Part shown: positions 37,539-48,205 of the stretch, in pieces
Position numbering within the stretch: position 1 is the stretch's first letter
Layout: every line of letters starts with the position of its first letter
Source: Cymbidium sinense
Lineage: Eukaryota > Streptophyta > Magnoliopsida > Asparagales > Orchidaceae
Reading direction: 5' to 3'
DNA: 64,000 nt
Assembly (NCBI GenBank): GCA_021442155.1
Contig: CM038228.1
Span: 90,503,530 to 90,567,529 of the forward strand
Notes under the pieces: generated by a model
The model's input: the letters and a program-made list of their open reading frames with translations, nothing else
Databases searched by the model: none
What the model was told of the DNA's origin: nothing
Position numbers and translations under genes: made by a program

Positions 37539-38680
37539 GCTTTGTTGTTTCTTGAGGTTTGAAGACCTTGTGCTCAGAGCGACAGATGAAAAAATAGGTG
37601 TCTCAGACATCTATCTTCAAGGCATCTGGTAAGATCACGTGTTAGATGTCACTCCAGGCAATCTTCAGAAATTTTGTAATTTTGACTTAAAAAAAAAGGG
37701 GGGAGGAATATATATTTCATTGTATATCTTCTTTCAGGTTTAAAGACATCGTCGTGCTCAATAGAACGTGAGATGATCGATTATGTCGTAAGGCACTCAT
37801 CACAGGCGTCTTGAGTAGGCCAAAACACCCCAAATCTGACTCCTCAGTATGACAGGGAGGTTCAAATTACGATCAAATTTTTGACTTAGAAAAAGAGGAG
37901 AGTAAAATGTGACTTAGAAAGTAGGAAAAGACATTTAGTTTTAAACTAAAAGCATCAAACAAGAAAAAAGGGGGGAGCCTTTAAAGTAAATTTTGAAAAA
38001 AAAAAAAAAAAGAATTGAATATTCATTCAAAATGCAAGTGAAATTTGGGGGAAGCTAGTATTAAACTCACAAGCTTTGGGAGGTTAATAAACTCACAAAC
38101 TCTCTAATTGCAATCTTCTATAACTTAAATTGAAGTGAGTTCCATTTTCTTACAAATTCCTTGGGGGGGGGGGAATATGCTCATAAAAACTTGCAATAAA
38201 CCCAAAATCTAAAGATGAATCTTAATTGGGTTTAATAACTCTTATATCAATATGGAGGTGATTACTATCTTAGCTAAAAGTATAAGTTAAATAAAATAAC
38301 AAATGAAATCATAACTTATCAAAATTGAGCAAATTGAGCATAATTAAGTTGGGAAAACTCAAGTTAACTAGTGTCAATAGTGTGTTAAACTAACTTAAAT
38401 CAAAATGCATTCTTAGCCAGAATGATATTTTTTTACAAGCGAGATGGCAATCTAAATCTGATTCTACAAAATCATAAGGCCCCATTTGATCAAAAAATTA
38501 AGAATTTCATTTTAGTTATGATTTTCAAAGTAAATGATTTCATTAATTAGATGAAATTAGCTATCTATAAATACCAACATGTGCTCCATAGAGATTTTAA
38601 GTGCAATTTTAATAGAAAATCTTTTAGCTAAGTTAAATTAAATGAAAATCAAATAAATCTCATAATTCAAACATAAAATT
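37416..38680. other. Intergenic DNA
   Basis: It contains an (AT)n tract at 37507-37535, a run of 11 G at 38163-38173, and AT-rich DNA with no gene. Two weakly similar stretches (37547 and 37730, GGTTTGAAGACCTTGTGCTC and GGTTTAAAGACATCGTCGTG) suggest a degenerate repeat of about 185 bp. Confidence 0.45.
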
Positions 38681-38689
38681 AAACTCTCA

Positions 38690-39350
38690 AATACACCCGC
38701 ATATTGCCCCGTCTGTTGAATGCTTAAATTCAAGTGTAATAGGATGTTACTTCGGTTTGGTCTTGGGGTGAGTCAGTTAACAAAATCTAAAAACCTATAA
38801 AAAGAATTTTAAATCAGTAAAATTTCTAAAAAATTGATTATATCAAGTGACAGTAGATATAATCCTCTGTTAGTAGCTAAACAGAGTTGACATTATCTAA
38901 AGCTCTTAAATATATTTCAATTAAGCAATTGCTTAAATCAAATTGACTCAAATTAAAAATCAATAAAAAAATTTATTTAAATGAAACTTTATCACTAAAA
39001 ACTTAAACCAAACTCAATCTATCAACCTTCCGGAACAGTTTGTCGGGGGTGACAAACTAAGCAAACTCTAGCTCACAAAGGAGCCAATGTCAAATCAAGT
39101 GCTCTCGTATGTTCACTCTCAATCAATCTCACGCTAGTAAGGACGTGGCTGTGTCCTACTATGGTGGCGATAGGCCATAGATGAAGCGATTCGACCGTAG
39201 TCCTCGATCGGATGGTTTGGCGGTCCATTATTTATTCATCACGTACATGCTCCCAATGCTTTGAGTTGAGAATCATAGTATATTTGATAGGGCAAATAAC
39301 CCTCTATTAGGTAGACTTAAGATTGTCTCCTTAGATAAATAACTAAGCTA
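38690..39350. repeat. Unit 1 of a 666-bp tandem duplication
   Basis: It matches 39355-39939 plus 41139-41195 over its length, for example TTAAATTCAAGT, CTCTAGCTCACAAA, TGTTCACTCTCAATCAATCT and GACTTAAG-TCTCCTTAGATAAA. The offset is 666 bp. Identity looks like about 75 percent, so the duplication is old. Confidence 0.8.
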
Positions 39351-39354
39351 TAAA

Positions 39355-41195
39355 CACTCACATGTGCCCCGACACAATGCTTTGAATGATTAAATTCAAG
39401 TACAAGAGGATATTGCGCGGGTTGCTTCCCAGTTTAGTCTGAGGACTGGGTCCAGGTTAACAAAACTTAAAAATCTATAATAAGAGCTTCAAATCAGTGA
39501 AATATCGAGAAACTAATTACATTGGGTGATAGATCTAATCCTTTGCGTAGCGAGTTGTGAGGATATAAAACTCTTAAACATATTCTAATTAATCAATTTT
39601 AAAATAGCAATCTAAAACTGTTCGAATGAACTCTATCATTAAAAATATAAATCAAATTCAATCCATCCACCTTCCGCAATAGTTTATCGGGGATGATAAA
39701 TTAAGAAAACTCTAGCTCACAAAAGAGTCAATGTCAAATCAAGTGTTCTGTTATGTTCACTCTCAATCAATCTCCGCGTCGGTAAGGATGGGCGTGTCCT
39801 CATTTGTGGCAATAGGCTCTACAAATGAAGCGATTATGTAGAGTCCTCGATAGGTGGTTTGGGCGGTCATTTCTTTATATTACGATCCGGTGGCATTATC
39901 TCCACGCCCTTTGAGTTGTGAATCATAAGTATACTTGATTAGAGGTGTGTTCGGAGATTCGAGCCATAGTCGTTCGAAAATGGTAATTTCGAGCTCGAGT
40001 CATTGGCTCGAAAGTTCAGTCACGAATCGGATCGAATCGAGCTCGAGCTCGATCCGCTCGGATGAAATGAGCGCTCGAAATCAGTCGGTTCGAAATCAAA
40101 CGAGCTCGAAATGCAAATGAGTTCTCGTTATTTCGAAAATGAAATCGAGAGGAGAAAGAATTTTAATAGCAATCAATTAAAGCCAACCAAATACCATGTA
40201 ACCGAAGTGAGGCACAATAATCAATGAGGCGAGCGGTAGTGAAATAATTAGGAAATGAAACAATGGCCAATGAGGAAGAGGAACTATTTATGATCAGAAT
40301 TACAAAGTTTGAACCATAAAATGCATAGCATGATAGTGAGCCGAGAGAGAACAGAGAGGTTCTGAACTACAGTTACTCAGGTAAATAGGTAATGACTAAT
40401 GAGGTAAAAAAAAGATCATCAATCAACATTCATCCCTAGCGCAAGCTTGAGGTTACAAATGACTCACGAGTCACGAGCGAGATCAACAAGTCCCAACATC
40501 AACATTCTAACTTAAAATAGTGGAATAATAGACAAATATAATTGAAACCCATAAATTGTAAGTAATACCGCAAAAAAATATGAATGCTTAAAGAACAGAA
40601 ACATCCCCAAATCAAGCGCGGAAACATTCCCAAATCCAATGGGGAACCTCAAATAATGGAATAACAGATACAATTGAAATAACCAGAATACTTATAGAAT
40701 GAAATGAAAGAGAAAGGAAGTATTTCGGAGCAAGGAAACAAAACAGCACATGCAATGTCTGACCATTGATGAAATCGAAGCAAACAAGCTCGATCAAGCG
40801 GATGACGCCGCATACTCAAAACTAGGGCATGACACGGAGAAGTGAGAACGGAGAACCGGAGAAGGAAGAAGCGAAGCCAGTCGGGGTAAGTCGAATTAAA
40901 GTCGAGGTATTAGAATAGAATTTAGAATTAATCTACCGTCGAATTAATCGGATGACGATCTATTTTGAACTCGGCTGGCGGTATGAGCCTGTCAATCGCT
41001 CGCGATCCAGCGAGCCATGGGTTCATTCGAAATAAATTCGAGCCACATTTCGGCTCGAAAATCGTCGTTGCTTGAGTTGATCTCGATTCAAGCAGTTGAG
41101 TCGACTTTCGATCTTGATCTTGAATTTCTGTACTTGATATCGCCCTCTTCAGCTAAGGTGGACTTAAGTATATCTCCTTAGATAAACACTACCCC
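39355..41195. repeat. Unit 2 of the tandem duplication, split by a hAT element
   Basis: The second unit runs 39355-39939 and continues at 41139-41195 after the insertion at 39940-41130. Unit 1 shows the corresponding empty site. Confidence 0.8.
39940..41130. mobile_element. Non-autonomous hAT element
   Basis: Perfect 8-bp direct repeats TACTTGAT flank it at 39932-39939 and 41131-41138, the size made by hAT transposases. The left end TAGAGGTGTG is a common hAT start; the right end, inverted, is CAGAAATTC, so the terminal repeats are short and imperfect. Subterminal parts are full of GAGCTCGA and TCGAAA motifs on both sides, and the middle is unrelated AT-rich DNA. It encodes no transposase. 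Confidence 0.85.
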
Positions 41196-41985
41196 AAGTC
41201 TGCAAAGATTTCTTGGATGGCGTAACACATGTGTTTTGATGAGAATCCTTACATCGTTGGGTCCATTTCCTACTTAGTGGAAGAAGACTGCGTGATGTGG
41301 AACCATGGGATCTAGATCAGACGCGTCATCATTCACCCAACCATCCGATTTAAGTTAAAATGATGAATTTCATATCTCAAATTACTCTATATCTTCTTTG
41401 CTATTATAGCTAATGAGCGATCTAATGGAGTCTTAATCGAAAGTTCTCTCTCACTTATTGGGAGGTAATTCTGTAGGGCTTGCTTTATAGGAAACCTGAG
41501 ATCTAAAGTCCTTGCAAAATGAGGGGAAATCTACGGGTAGTGTCTTATCTATCTATCTCGCTTTCGAAATTATCGACACACTTTAAAACACTCTTTTCAT
41601 AAGATTCGGTGTAATTTTGAATACATTATTTTTAAAATTTTAAATTTAGTATATTGATTATTTAATTAAAGAACAACCAAGTCGGTTTGAATGCAAAACA
41701 CAACAATTTAATTTCTTTTTATGCGCATAATATTAATTTTAAGAAGAGAAATAAGGTATCATTTAAATGAGGAGAGATTATCACATGCAGTCGTGCAAAG
41801 TCTGGATGTAACTCTATATCTGCATTTCAATAACATAACATGATGTGACACTTAGTCAATACATAGTTGTTGTGTATTAATTGAAAAATATTATGTATTG
41901 TTGTATATCGATATAATATTAATTATATTATAATATATAATTTTTATACATATAATAATACACAGTATTTTATAGTCGATAGATA
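41196..41985. other. Intergenic DNA
   Basis: Ordinary AT-rich DNA. The part at 41850-41980 resembles 54885-55015 (TCAATACATA, TTGTGTATTAATT, ATTATGTATT), so both may be copies of one MITE. Confidence 0.4.
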
Positions 41986-41990
41986 ATAAT

Positions 41991-43015
41991 TGTTGCGTCT
42001 TTAAAACCGATAGAGTGAAAGTTCGCCTTAGCCTTGTCGATTAGGCCGGACACACAGTAATTAAGAGAACATGAGACACTCCAGTTTTAACGTGAAAAAC
42101 CTCGAAAGAGGGAAAAAACGGGGCTAGCTAGTAAAAGCTTTATGTATCTGTTTGAGTACAAAGTCTTCGATAACGAGATTGAATTAATATAGAGAGGAAT
42201 AACAAGCGTAACAATGATCTTGTAATTCTGATGGTGGAGATCAGGTAAACTGGATCACATTAGTGGCACGTGGCGGTGGCATGGTTGATGGCCGGCGGAG
42301 TCACGATCTTCAGGGCGATCTTGCTTGGAGGATCTTCAAGCTTGAGCTATCTCTTCTCCTCACTTGGGCTTTTCCTCCTTATGCTTCGGACTCTTCCTTT
42401 TCTTCCTTGCTTGGTCTCTTCCTCTTCTTCCTTTGACTCTTCCTCTTCTTCCTTGCTTGGACTCTTCTTCTGCTTCCTTGCTCTGACTCTTCCTCTTCTT
42501 CCTTGCTTGGACTCTTCCTTTTCTTTCTTGTTTGGACTCTTCCTCTTCTTCCTTGCTTGGACTCTTCCTTTTCTTCCTTGCTTAAGCGGTGTGTTGGCAG
42601 GCAGTGGCGTGTGGTGGTTAATGACACCGGCGGTGGCTCCTCCTCTTCTTCCTTGACTCCTCTTCTTCACTTGGCCTCCTCTTATGTGAGGAATGAAGGT
42701 CTATTTATAGATGGGAGGAGGGCATTCTGTAAATTCATGTAAAGCGTACCACTCCCTCGACGGACGATGATTCCTTGATCATTTGATGTATTTTGAGCAT
42801 TTGGATGCCCAAATAAAGTCGAATTATAAGATCTTAGGCTCGTTAGATCCATTTCGTCGACGCTCGATTATTATATCTATATTTGAGAGAGCTTTTGAGA
42901 TTTAATTGGCGTCCAAAGATTCCAATGATATTTTAGTCTTGATGTCGGTTTGACTCAAAATCATATCGCTTTTCGAGATTGTGTCTTTGGTAGTGGTATT
43001 TTGAGAGTCATATCA
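41991..43015 (-). mobile_element. Solo LTR of the non-autonomous LTR family
   Basis: It matches the LTRs at 12588-13383 and 16540-17393 in the same orientation. In minus direction it starts TGATATGACT and ends GACGCAACA, with TATAAATAG at 42701-42709. Five-base repeats ATAAT flank it at 41986-41990 and 43016-43020, so it arose by LTR-LTR recombination. It is 1025 bp long, about 170 bp more than its relative, mostly from the minisatellite at 42375-42590. Confidence 0.88.
42375..42590. repeat. 24-25 bp minisatellite in the solo LTR
   Basis: About eight or nine copies of GACTCTTCCTCTTCTTCCTT followed by GCTTG. It lies downstream of the LTR TATA box in minus orientation, so it would be in the R/U5 part. 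Lys/Arg-rich open frames on the minus strand here are artefacts. Confidence 0.9.
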
Positions 43016-43316
43016 ATAATTATATATTAAATTTAATTTGGTTCTGCATTTAGAATCAGTGTAAAATAATCTGATTAAAAGTGAATACTGAATTGAATAC
43101 TTTCTGATTGTTTGGTTATGTAAAGTAAATACATGTAAACTATATTTTACGTTTGGTTGAGCATATGTAAAGTAAAAATAAATCGTATTTTAATATTTGG
43201 TTGGATGAATATAAAGTAAATATTTGTATTACGAATACCTTATTCAATTAAAAATAAATATTATCAAATAAAATATAGATAAATTATAAATAAAATTTTT
43301 TCTTGACTAAAAAAAT

Positions 43317-43474
43317 AAATAAAATCAAATACAAATAAAATTTATTTCAAATATTTAATTATTAGTAATTAATTTACAAATTTTCTAAAATATTAAAATA
43401 AAATCAAATACAAATAAAATTTATTTCTAATATTTAATTATTAGTAATTAATTTATAAATTTTCTAAGATATTA
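43317..43474. repeat. 79-bp tandem duplication
   Basis: AAATCAAATACAAATAAAAT through AATTTTCTAA occurs twice at an offset of 79 bp with few differences. Confidence 0.85.
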
Positions 43475-43517
43475 ATTATTTGAATATTATTATTTTATAC
43501 TAATATAATGACCCAAA

Positions 43518-43521
<4 letters not shown>

Positions 43522-43599
<78 letters not shown>
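43522..43599. repeat. (AT)39 microsatellite
   Basis: Uninterrupted AT dinucleotide tract. Confidence 0.97.
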
Positions 43600-43603
<4 letters not shown>

Positions 43604-44258
43604 ATTACTATATTAAATATTAATTAATTAATAAGATTTTTATTAAATAAATTATTCATCAAGATTTAATATTTATTTATTAAATAATTTTTCTTTAATA
43701 AATAATTTATACTTTAATTATTTTTTTATTAAATAAAGAAAAATTTAATAATTATTTTATTTTTTTATTTATCGTGAATTATTTATCATCAATTTAAATA
43801 AATTAAAAATAAATTAAAGAAATAAAAAAATTTTTTCCCATCTCAGCCCTCCCAAAAAGAAAAAAAAAATTAAAAGAAAAATAAAATTTTCCCTCCGCTC
43901 TGCCCTCACAAAAGAAAAAAAAATTCGCGTGTGAAAGTTTTCCACTCCGCGCGCTCGCTCGTTCATGTAAACGAAATATCGTTTTGAGCGTATTTAGTTC
44001 TAAAAACAAAAAATAGAATACTCACAAATTTTCTGCATTAGATTAAGCGTCTGAGACAGCGTATTTAGATTACTTTACAAAGTAGAAACAAAAGTGAACT
44101 TCATAAGACACTATATCATTAAGCCGATATAAAATACATTCAAACTTCACATGTAATATTTTTCTTAAATAAGATATATTTTCACCCAACAATCTATTTA
44201 CACTGTAAAAAAGAATTAGTTTACAAATATTAAAATGGATTGCACACAAGAAATTAAT

Positions 44259-44263
<5 letters not shown>

Positions 44264-44315
<52 letters not shown>
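44264..44315. repeat. (AT)26 microsatellite
   Basis: Uninterrupted AT tract about 190 bases past the end of the HVA22 coding region. Confidence 0.97.
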
Positions 44316-44321
<6 letters not shown>

Positions 44322-44504
44322 GTTTCCTTGCTTCCTTCTCGGCCTGCAAAAAATAAGAAAATACATTAACCCTTAAAATCTTTCATCTCGATAAATAAAT
44401 AAATGACAAAATTATTGAATTTGCTTTAACATTTTTTTTTTTGAATTTGCTTTAACATTAGTGCAATATCATAATCATCTGATCATCTTCATGTTGCACT
44501 AATC

Positions 44505-44898
44505 TCAAAGCAAATCAAAAGGTTGTGAACCTCTCTCCGTTCTCACCGCACTGATGACTCTCTCGAAGGCCGCGGATCCATGCCGCTCGATGTAGCGCTC
44601 GACGGCCTTCCTGGCGTCGAGGCTCATCAGCTGAATCGCCCTCCGCTGCTCCTCACTGTAGTTTGAGCTCACATAGCTTCCAATCCTCACGTACTTCCTC
44701 ACATAGTTCTCGTAGATGAAGGCCTCCATTGAATGTGGGCAAGACCAGCCACATGCAGAGCATAAGCTTTAGGTATGGCCACAATGGAAACCTGTTTTGT
44801 TGTCGTGAAATATGGTTTATGCATTCTATGCAATTTAATAATTTTTGCAGTTAAATGTGTAGCAATTATATATTTTATTTTATTTTTATGATATTTTA

Positions 44899-44966
<68 letters not shown>

Positions 44967-46998
44967 AGCCCCGAGTCAAACAAGAGTTCTTTTATTTCGT
45001 TTGGTATTAATTTTTTAGGTGTGTTTTTAAAATTTTATAGTTAAACTATATTTTTAATCTAATATTGTTATATGTGTTAGCAATCAGAAAGTTACGAATT
45101 AATTTTTATAAAATAAAAAAAATTTATATACTCACTACAATTTTTTCATACAATAGCTTATTTTACAGCAGTTTCATCACTATTTTTTCATATAATTACA
45201 ACTATTGATCACTATTATGAAATTATCATGACAAAATATATAATTTTGTTAAGCTGTTATGATATATGAACTTTCTCATGTTTGGAAAATAAGATAATAA
45301 CATTCGTACATCAATCATTATCGCTAGCTCTCAATATAAAACTTTAGATTCTTATATATTTACTTATCAATGCCTAATATTTGATATTTATATTTCTAAC
45401 ATTATGCATATATATGAAACTAAATATTCGCATTTAAAAAAATAATAATAGTAGTATTTTTATGCAGATGTTAAAAGTTTTGAGTGTCATGCATATAAAT
45501 AATAATAATAGTATTTTTTTTATTACATGTTAAATATATGCATGTAAATTAAAATTATATAATATATATGTAAATATCTCAAATATATATATATATATTT
45601 CTCACAACAAAATTTTCTAAAAACTAACAAGAAAGTTGTAGCCAAATAAGGCTATGAAAACTATCTAAAGAGCAAAATTAAGAGAACAATGCCCTGAGCA
45701 GAACCTAAGGCTCCATCCATAGAATACTATTTTCGAAAGCCCCTAAATTTTATGTTCTAAAGAATTGAACGATGAATTCGATTAAATTTTCTCGATGATT
45801 TGACATGAGATCTTCATTCAAAGAAGCATGCGGCTACTTTCATCATATTAAGCTTCGAACGCATGACTCTTATCATAAACAAAGTAACCAACACTTGAAA
45901 ACATATCTTCATGAGCACATACCATATTAGAACTTGTAGCAGGAGAGCTCAAAAGGGTGATCAAAGAATACAAAATCCAGTACGTGAGCCACTGCTGATC
46001 ATCAAGTGGTGAAGGGCTTTCGATCGCTCGCATGGATGCGTATCTAACATTTGTTCAGATCAGATCAAAATTCATTTACAATATTGTTAGTAGAGCAGTA
46101 ATTTTAAGTCAAAATTATTCCAAAATCATGGGAGCCATCAGTGACTTACAGAGGATAGAGAAGCATTATCCCAGGGCTGATTCGGATGAACATAGAAAGG
46201 ACATTTGTTAGTAACAGCTATTGCTTGGTTTGAAGGAGAATAAATAATATGAAATTTGTATTGATTATGAATTTTTTAATCTATTTTTCCTTTGAATTCT
46301 AGTTGTTATAAACTTTTCCGATCGAGATCCCACTTTAGTAAACTCTAATAAATTGCAGTAAAGGCATTGAGCCGATCGTGATCAAATGGTTCATGCTGGT
46401 TGAAGAACTCTCCAATTCATAGAGACAATTATTATGATTGAGCAAATTTGATCTAAAGAGTGCATTTGGGAGGCGTTTTACTTGCATTGCGGACTCACTG
46501 CGCCCGGCAAGCTGGCAATAAAAATGCGGCGTGGATATGCTATGTATGAAAAAAGCATGTTTTCTAACGGACGCATACCTATAATGGCGGCTACAGTTTG
46601 ATCTTTTAAACAACAACAACAGCAAGCCTTCATCCCACTATGTGGCGACAGTTTGACCTTTTAAAAACAAAAAAAATTATATACTCACTGAAGTTTTTTC
46701 ATACAATAACTTCTTCTGCAGCAGCTTCATCATTATTTTTTCATACAACTGTGACTATCTCAAACAGACCTGAGTAAGCTTTGATGATAAATACTTCAAC
46801 TTTTGTTAGAATCGAGTTCTCTTACATAAATGAGAATTTTTTAAGACAGCTCGAGGCTCTGAACTCAATGTTAAATAATTCAAATATATGTTAACTTAAA
46901 AATATCAAATAATGATCCCTTGAAGACAAAAATTGTATGCAAGAAACTCACCCTATTAGAGCATCCAAGTTGCGAGCAATTGTCTTCAGAAAACCCAT
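44505..46998 (-). CDS. HVA22: HVA22-like (DP1/TB2/REEP family) protein, four exons, small frameshifts
   Basis: Exons on the minus strand are 46998-46952, 46176-46150, 46043-45923 and 44791-44505, with GT-AG introns and fitting phases. The product would be about 161 residues, usual for plant HVA22. These ER membrane-shaping proteins are often induced by ABA and stress. Seen: start [16 protein letters not shown], then [20 protein letters not shown] and [11 protein letters not shown] (exon 3), [20 protein letters not shown] (membrane hairpin, exon 4) and the C-terminal [32 protein letters not shown]. Three places break the frame: a T run near 45955 (one base short), near 45940 (one base short), and 44723-44727 (two bases short before AFIYENY). 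Because the rest is intact, either a very young pseudogene or assembly errors are possible. A TATA-like TTTATATATC lies upstream near 47056-47065. Confidence 0.85.
44900..44962. repeat. (AT)n(AG)n compound microsatellite in HVA22 intron 3
   Basis: About 11 AT repeats run into about 20 AG repeats, roughly 110 bases upstream (in gene direction) of the last exon. Confidence 0.95.
46589..46665 (-). mobile_element. Very short LINE 3'-end insertion with target-site duplication (HVA22 intron 1)
   Basis: The inserted stretch at 46611-46643 is the LINE 3' end seen also at 18377-18410: (CAA)n, then AGCAAGCCTTCATCCCACTA. It is flanked by 22-bp direct repeats at 46589-46610 and 46644-46665, both reading ACAGTTTGA-CTTTTAAA with two differences overall. 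Only about 33 bases of LINE were copied before the insertion ended. Confidence 0.8.
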
Positions 46999-47777
46999 CT
47001 TACGTTTGAATAATAATATGAAACTTAATTTTTCGAAGAGAAATGCAATCTTACGATATATAAATCAAGATGATCGGTGAGGAGATGAAGCAAACCAGAG
47101 AATAGGGTTAACACCACTTCTACAAATCAAAGTCTTCTTTTCTTCAACGACAGGGAAAGGAAGTATAAAGGAGCTATGAAAGAGAAGAATAACTTCAGGT
47201 CTTAGTAAAATACCTTGCTTTATCAAGACGATCGCAATTATGGTGGCTAAAGAGTGATTTTTTGTGGCATCTACATTTGGCTGGGATAACAGAAACTTGT
47301 AAACATAGATAAACACTTGTTTTATGGTAAGATTGTTTTCTGAAGATGATTGAGCAAAGATAGTTATCCTTGTATAAGGTGACATAACTTCCTAAGATAA
47401 TGATAGGACTCTTTTTGTCCTGGGTTCTATCTGAGCCGTTGATCCAAGGATAAAACCGGCTCGGTCTTAACCGTTGGATCCGCGCAGTTTAAAACTGACC
47501 TTCGATCTGGTCTGGGCACTTTAACCGGGAGATTGGATATGAACCATTTATAGTGCGCTTTGCTTTTCTTTTCAACCGTTGGATATAGCTTCTCGGGGAA
47601 GGAATTGAAAAGAGGTTATTTAGATTCGACGCTTCGAGCGGTCGAAAAGGCTCCAGAGAGTCCTATCAGATAATCTAAGTGATTATGTGTCAGAGATAAG
47701 ATCACACGGCAAAGAAGCAGCAGTTATTTATAGAGTGAAGAACTTAATGACAATGGTCGCATATTGGAGTACTACCC
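46999..47777. other. HVA22 upstream region
   Basis: It should contain the HVA22 promoter (minus direction). Words such as GAGCCGTTGATCCAAGGATA and AACCGTTGGATC near 47435-47485 are common in plant repeats. No gene is seen. Confidence 0.4.
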
Positions 47778-48205
47778 TTCAAGTTTTGATTGGAATTTAA
47801 GTGATCATTTGTAAATGATGTAAGTTTAAATTGATTGATTTCAAGCAATTTCTTCAAACTAAAGCCATCTAAGAGAATTTTGGAAGAACATCGTCAACAG
47901 ACGAATTCTTCTTTCGATTTTCGGCATCGCACCCTTCGCTTTAGCCATTCCATTTTCGCCACGCCACAAATCTGGGAAGAACATCATTCAATAATTCTTC
48001 GATTTCAAGCATAATTTAGCCTTCGTTTCGCAGCCGGGAAGAATATCATCAACAAGCATCTTCTTTTCGGTTTTATTACTTCTTGTTTGACCATCACTTC
48101 AAGTTTTGATTGGAAGTTAAGTGATCAAGTTGCAAATGATGTAAGTTTTAATTGATTGATTTCAAGCAATTTCTTCAAACTAAAGCCATCTAAGAGAATT
48201 TTGGA
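47778..48205. repeat. Minisatellite flanked by a 105-bp direct repeat
   Basis: A 105-bp sequence (TTCAAGTTTTGATTGGAA to AAGAGAATTTTGGA) occurs at 47778-47884 and again at 48098-48205. Between them (47881-48090) lie about three copies of the GGGAAGAACATCGTCAACA minisatellite also found at 37005-37415. Confidence 0.85.

Larger units (their letters stand above)
43021..44500. other. AT-rich region with short tandem repeats and (AT)n tracts
   Basis: Three copies of a 41-43 bp unit start at 43110, 43151 and 43194 (GTTTGGTTATGTAAAGTAAA type). Two copies of a 79-bp unit start at 43317 and 43396. (AT)n tracts lie at 43522-43599 and 44264-44315. The TTTGGTT words and a right part with GAGCGTATTTAG recall the MITE at 11533-11875, so an old element may span about 43105-44110. 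No gene is seen. Confidence 0.5.

Noticed and set aside
42270..42742. Leu/Ser-rich plus frames and Lys/Arg-rich minus frames
   Set aside because: They are translations of a 24-25 bp minisatellite in a solo LTR.
44699..44983. Minus-strand open frame of 94 codons
   Set aside because: It is an out-of-frame reading of the HVA22 last exon plus intron and a microsatellite.
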